Part shown: piece by piece, positions 63,630 to 64,000 of the stretch
How the letters are laid out: each line of letters opens with the position of its first letter
Numbering within the stretch: position 1 is the stretch's first letter
From: CAWVSB01 sp046710535
Lineage (GTDB): Bacteria > Pseudomonadota > Gammaproteobacteria > Pseudomonadales > CAWVSB01
Direction of reading: 5' to 3'
DNA length: 64,000 bases
NCBI GenBank assembly: GCA_046710535.1
Contig: JBKEHH010000013.1
Location: 1 to 64,000 of the forward strand
Notes under the pieces: model-generated
Database searches by the model: none
Told to the model about the DNA's origin: nothing
The model's input: the letters and a program-made list of their open reading frames with translations, nothing else
Program-made: the position numbers and the translations under genes

Positions 63630-64000
63630 TTAGCGATGATACGGATGCCCCTGGGTAATCGTCCAAGCGCGATAAATTTGTTCTGCCAGTATAACTCTAA
63701 CCATCGGATGCGGCAGCGTTAACGCCGACAACGACAGCTTTTGCGCACTAGCATTTAATACTGCTTTCGACAGACCATCTGGCCCGCCAACAACTAATGC
63801 AACGTCAGACCCATCCATGCGCCAATCGTTCAGCTTTTGGGCCAGATTTTCGGTACTAAAAGACTTGCCCAACACATCTAAGGAAACCAATTTAGCCCCT
63901 TTCGGACAAGCCATTAAAATCGCCTTGCCTTCTTGATCTACCAATTTAGTCACTGAGCTGGATTTACCGCGTTTAGCTGTAGGTACTTCGATCACCTGCA
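63630..64000 (-). CDS. rlmH: 23S rRNA pseudouridine-1915 N3-methyltransferase RlmH (N-terminus beyond window)
   Basis: The frame is open to the right edge, so the first 30 or so residues are missing (family length about 155). The visible part has VIEVPTAKRGK, GPDGL in LVVGGPDGLSKAV for S-adenosylmethionine binding, and the conserved C-terminal RVILAEQIYRAWTITQGH followed by PYHR. It methylates pseudouridine 1915 of 23S rRNA. The next gene upstream is normally rsfS. Confidence 0.93.
   Translation of the reverse strand, partial: QVIEVPTAKRGKSSSVTKLVDQEGKAILMACPKGAKLVSLDVLGKSFSTENLAQKLNDWRMDGSDVALVVGGPDGLSKAVLNASAQKLSLSALTLPHPMVRVILAEQIYRAWTITQGHPYHR

Noticed and set aside
1..64000. CRISPR arrays, rRNA operons and prophage genes
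   Set aside because: Looked for on both strands; no regularly spaced repeats, no rRNA sequence and no phage structural genes were seen.

Overview
The window looks like chromosomal DNA from a marine-type gammaproteobacterium. It is moderately AT-rich and carries standard gammaproteobacterial housekeeping blocks: alaS-lysC-csrA-tRNA-Ser-tRNA-Arg; miaB-ybeZ-ybeY-ybeX-lnt; leuS-lptE-holA; and rlmH-mrdA-rodA-mltB-rlpA-dacA-ybeD-lipB-lipA. The same blocks occur in Pseudomonas, Cellvibrionales and relatives. The order cannot be fixed more closely from the sequence alone.

Layout. 1-320: right end of an IS3-type element abutting an amidohydrolase remnant. 545-8,500: tRNA-Arg, tRNA-Ser, csrA, lysC, alaS, a Trm112-like protein, an M23 peptidase, a secreted amidohydrolase and greB, all on the minus strand. 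8,515-11,273: ABC-F protein YbiT and a HupE-like membrane protein. 11,445-14,740: a degraded accessory stretch with a possible sigma-factor scrap, a lipoprotein esterase-SGNH gene cut by one TGA, an IS3-type remnant and a frameshifted DUF2505 gene. 14,800-21,540: small conserved proteins, a Lys/Ala-rich histone-like protein, an SDR behind a long palindrome, tag with one internal stop, a PAS-GGDEF-EAL protein and an AB hydrolase. 21,700-25,100: an operon of a c4-type cytochrome, a MauG-like di-heme peroxidase and a beta-helix protein with its own haem site. 25,155-40,231: Uup, a frameshifted solute-binding protein, a PQQ/haem alcohol dehydrogenase, a KstD-like flavoprotein, NUDIX and HxlR proteins, a MaoC hydratase, a LuxR regulator, an extradiol dioxygenase and two MscS channels. 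40,295-42,897: an OmpA-like protein with a frameshifted signal peptide and a phosphate-type porin behind a Pho-box-like site. 43,109-64,000: dense housekeeping genes for tRNA modification, ribosome maturation, lipoprotein and LPS export, lipoylation, and cell-wall elongation.

How the parts work together. The last third is an envelope and translation core. PBP2, RodA, MltB, RlpA and DacA build and trim peptidoglycan; Lnt and LptE serve lipoproteins and LPS; LipA, LipB and YbeD serve lipoate. The middle is periplasmic redox chemistry (four predicted c-haem proteins and two predicted PQQ enzymes) mixed with catabolic genes suggestive of steroid or aromatic substrates.

Two things deserve attention. 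The first is the cytochrome / MauG-like / beta-helix-haem operon, whose job is not known. The second is that at least five otherwise complete genes carry one or a few small lesions (esterase-SGNH, tag, the solute-binding protein, ompA, DUF2505). Either the assembly has residual errors or the genome is actively losing genes; read-level evidence is needed to choose.
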